From the NCBI GenBank assembly GCA_944372565.1, contig CALVZR010000074.1:1-15752 (forward strand): a DNA stretch of 15,752 bases, written 5' to 3'. Below, piece by piece: positions 13,732 to 15,752 of the stretch. Both the position numbers and the translations under genes were made by a program. Every line of letters begins with the position of its first letter. The stretch's first letter is position 1. Source of the DNA: an uncultured Clostridia bacterium. GTDB taxonomy: Bacteria > Bacillota > Clostridia > Christensenellales > Borkfalkiaceae. The notes below the pieces were generated by a model. That model saw only the letters and a list, made by a program, of their open reading frames with translations. It searched no databases and was not told the DNA's origin.

Positions 13732-15747
13732 TTATCCGTAAACCGCATAAACGACCGCGGCGCCGTAGCCGCCGAGATCCACGATAAGCCCGTCTTTCTC
13801 TTCCGAAACGTTTTTTTCGCCTGCCAGAGATTTTACGAACTCCGCCTTCCCCGAAATTTTGAAACGGGAGCGTTCGGGGGAAATGTTTCCGATCAGGAAC
13901 AGTCTTTCCTTTTTCCCTTCCGGCGTTTCGTATTCGTAATAGCTGCATTTCGCGCACCCGCCTTCCGATTGCGTTTCGATCTTTTCCTTCCAATACGGGT
14001 TCCATTCGGCTTTTTCGATCGGAAAGCGGTCGAACGCCCGCCAATAAGGCGCGACGATCCCGAGCGCGTCATCCGCGTCGTTCGGCCGCGGCAGAATGCC
14101 GTGCGGCAGCGCGAGGCACAGGGAATTTTCAAAACTCCAGCTCGGCAGGGCGTAGGCGATAAATTCATACGGCACGCCCGTATTCCGCCCCGTGTATTCC
14201 GCCTGCATCAGCCCGAACGAAAGATTTTCCGTCCCTTCCCTGTTCAGCTGCGTCTGGATAAATTCCCCCGTCCATACGCCGTCGCAGAAAGAAAGCGCGG
14301 GCACGTTCTGGCAGTTGCTAATATGCGCGTTGATCGTTTTGCCGGCGGGAAGCGCGCGGCGGAGTTTTTTTAAAAACCGACGTACGGCATAAACGTTGTA
14401 AGTCGGCCGCCGCACGCCGTTTTCATCCGTATATCCGCAGCCGTGCGCCCCGTTTACGCAATCGCAGGGAAAGAGGGTGCTGTCCAGATATACGCCGCCG
14501 AAACCGAACCGTTCGACCACGGCAACGATATCTTCCGCCAATCTGTCCGCGGTGCGGCCGTTCAGGCACATCACATAATCCCGCTGGGGCGGCATCCGAT
14601 ACCATCCGCCCCCGTTCGGATAGATCCCGTCCCATTCTCTCAGATCCCCCCGTTCCTTTGCCCAGTTCGGGGAAAGCGTGGAAACTTCGTATCCGAAATA
14701 CGGAACGACCCGGATGCCCCGCTTCCTGCATTCCGAAACGATGTTGTCGATGTCCTCCGCCGTATCTTCCGCGTAATACCCGCTGTTCTGGATGCGGTGC
14801 CATTTTTCGTGGAGATACAGCGTATTTACGCCCAGCCTCGCCATGCGGTCGAAATAATTTTTATCCTTTTTGTCTTTCGGAACGGAAAACAAAAATTCCG
14901 CATAGCTTTCCTTTATTTTTTTGAAACAGTCGATATGCAGTCCGTGCCCGAGATAAGGGTTTCGGGGAAACTTTTTCACGGGCGTCGTCTGCAATCCGAA
15001 GCGGAACACCACGGGCATATACGCGTAGGCGGGCAGAAACTCCGTCTCTTCCGGAAACCCGCCCCGTTTCACCCAGCTTTTCGGCTTTCCGTTCAGAAAA
15101 CGGACAAGCAGCTTCACTTCGTCTTTCCCGTCTGTGATCTCCAGCGTTCTATCGCCCGCGTTCCAGTCTTCGCCGCCGTCCGCGTAAAAGCACAGTCCGC
15201 GCTCCTGCGTGCCCAGCCATAAAAGCGGCTTGAACGGAAAAGAAAGGTCGCCGGCAAGAAGCCCGCTCCCACAGGCGGGACGATCGAACCCGCTCTCCTG
15301 CGGCCAGTAATGATAATGCGTGGCGCAGGATTTTTTCAGGCGGATCTCGAGGGCGAATTCCTCGACATCGAGATCGGGATTGGAAAATTTTGAAACGCAG
15401 AAAACCTGATTTACCGTTTTGCCGCGCGGCATAAATTTGACTTCGATGTCCGTCCAGCCGTCGCTTTCCGCGCGGACAGACGTATTCACGATGTAATTTC
15501 CGCTCTCGGAGGCTGCGCACACGGCTTCGCCTTCCCCGTCGCGCACGACGAAAACTTCCGCCCCCGTAAATTCCGAAACGTTTTCCTTTCCCTTTTCCCT
15601 GCCGTAAATTCTCATCGGCGCGGAAAGCAGCTCCTCTCCGTCCGCCGTGACGGAGGAAAACAATAAACTGTTTTCGAAACGGTACGCGCCCCTTTCGTAT
15701 GTAATTTCAACTTCGCTGTTCTTCTGATTGATAACGGCATTTTCCAT
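13732..15747 (-). CDS. Putative cytoplasmic glycoside hydrolase, DUF6067-like (start at window edge)
   Basis: This 671-aa protein has an N-terminal beta-rich region (about 1-250) ending in FRFGLQTTPVK, a TIM-barrel-like middle (about 268-590) and a small C-terminal beta domain (about 600-671). The barrel shows strand-like LGVNTLYLHEKW (305-316), IRVVPYFGYEV (345-355), GGVYLDST (417-424), TINAHIS (471-477) and DGVWTGEF (489-496). Asp422 and Glu495 sit at strand ends where retaining or inverting glycosidases keep catalytic acids. A cluster Cys428, Cys430, Cys437 around HGCGY is notable. The layout and the HGCGY and INAH motifs recall DUF6067 proteins, from memory rather than from a search. No signal peptide is visible. 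Only five bases lie upstream of the ATG, so the ribosome-binding site is unseen and a longer N-terminus is possible. Confidence 0.7.
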   Translation of the reverse strand: MENAVINQKNSEVEITYERGAYRFENSLLFSSVTADGEELLSAPMRIYGREKGKENVSEFTGAEVFVVRDGEGEAVCAASESGNYIVNTSVRAESDGWTDIEVKFMPRGKTVNQVFCVSKFSNPDLDVEEFALEIRLKKSCATHYHYWPQESGFDRPACGSGLLAGDLSFPFKPLLWLGTQERGLCFYADGGEDWNAGDRTLEITDGKDEVKLLVRFLNGKPKSWVKRGGFPEETEFLPAYAYMPVVFRFGLQTTPVKKFPRNPYLGHGLHIDCFKKIKESYAEFLFSVPKDKKDKNYFDRMARLGVNTLYLHEKWHRIQNSGYYAEDTAEDIDNIVSECRKRGIRVVPYFGYEVSTLSPNWAKERGDLREWDGIYPNGGGWYRMPPQRDYVMCLNGRTADRLAEDIVAVVERFGFGGVYLDSTLFPCDCVNGAHGCGYTDENGVRRPTYNVYAVRRFLKKLRRALPAGKTINAHISNCQNVPALSFCDGVWTGEFIQTQLNREGTENLSFGLMQAEYTGRNTGVPYEFIAYALPSWSFENSLCLALPHGILPRPNDADDALGIVAPYWRAFDRFPIEKAEWNPYWKEKIETQSEGGCAKCSYYEYETPEGKKERLFLIGNISPERSRFKISGKAEFVKSLAGEKNVSEEKDGLIVDLGGYGAAVVYAVYG

Positions 15748-15752
15748 TTTTT

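Noticed and set aside
1..15752. Mobile elements, CRISPR arrays, tRNA or rRNA genes
   Set aside because: No transposase, spaced short repeats or RNA-gene structures were seen on either strand.

Overview
The window looks like part of a glycan-utilisation locus from an anaerobic, probably gut-associated Bacillota (Clostridia-type) bacterium. The grounds are AGGAGG ribosome-binding sites before most genes, lipobox signal peptides, sugar ABC transport without a PTS, and moderately high GC. The taxonomic call is inference only. Every supported gene is on the minus strand, so the window reads from right to left.

Region 1 (15747 to 13732): a cytoplasmic protein of about 671 aa, shaped like a glycoside hydrolase (beta domain, TIM barrel, small beta domain) and resembling the DUF6067 family. 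Its start lies at the window edge. A 140-bp gap with a strong hairpin follows.

Region 2 (13592 to 9961): a lipoprotein solute-binding protein and two permeases of a carbohydrate ABC importer, packed 10-13 bp apart. No ATPase gene is present. Region 3 (9946 to 1837): three exported proteins. These are a secreted 1025-aa protein with Ig-like and probable beta-sandwich modules, a DUF4838 lipoprotein, and a 1012-aa Big_2/GLUG-like lipoprotein with an internal duplication. Region 4 (1742 to 393): a cytoplasmic GH1 beta-glucosidase, closed by a strong terminator at 331-367.

Region 5 (1 to 222): a clear extended -10 promoter, a leader and the first 18 codons of a separate gene with a CxxC motif.

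The likely working model is as follows. Surface lipoproteins and the secreted protein bind or trim a complex glycan outside the cell. The binding protein and permeases import the released oligosaccharide. The DUF6067-like protein and the GH1 enzyme break it down inside. The GH1 keeps the residues typical of enzymes acting on non-phosphorylated sugars, which fits ABC rather than PTS uptake. The substrate cannot be read from the sequence. DUF4838, the DUF6067-like protein and the two large exported proteins have no firm function, so the combination is the most interesting content here. No RNA genes, mobile elements or CRISPR arrays were seen.
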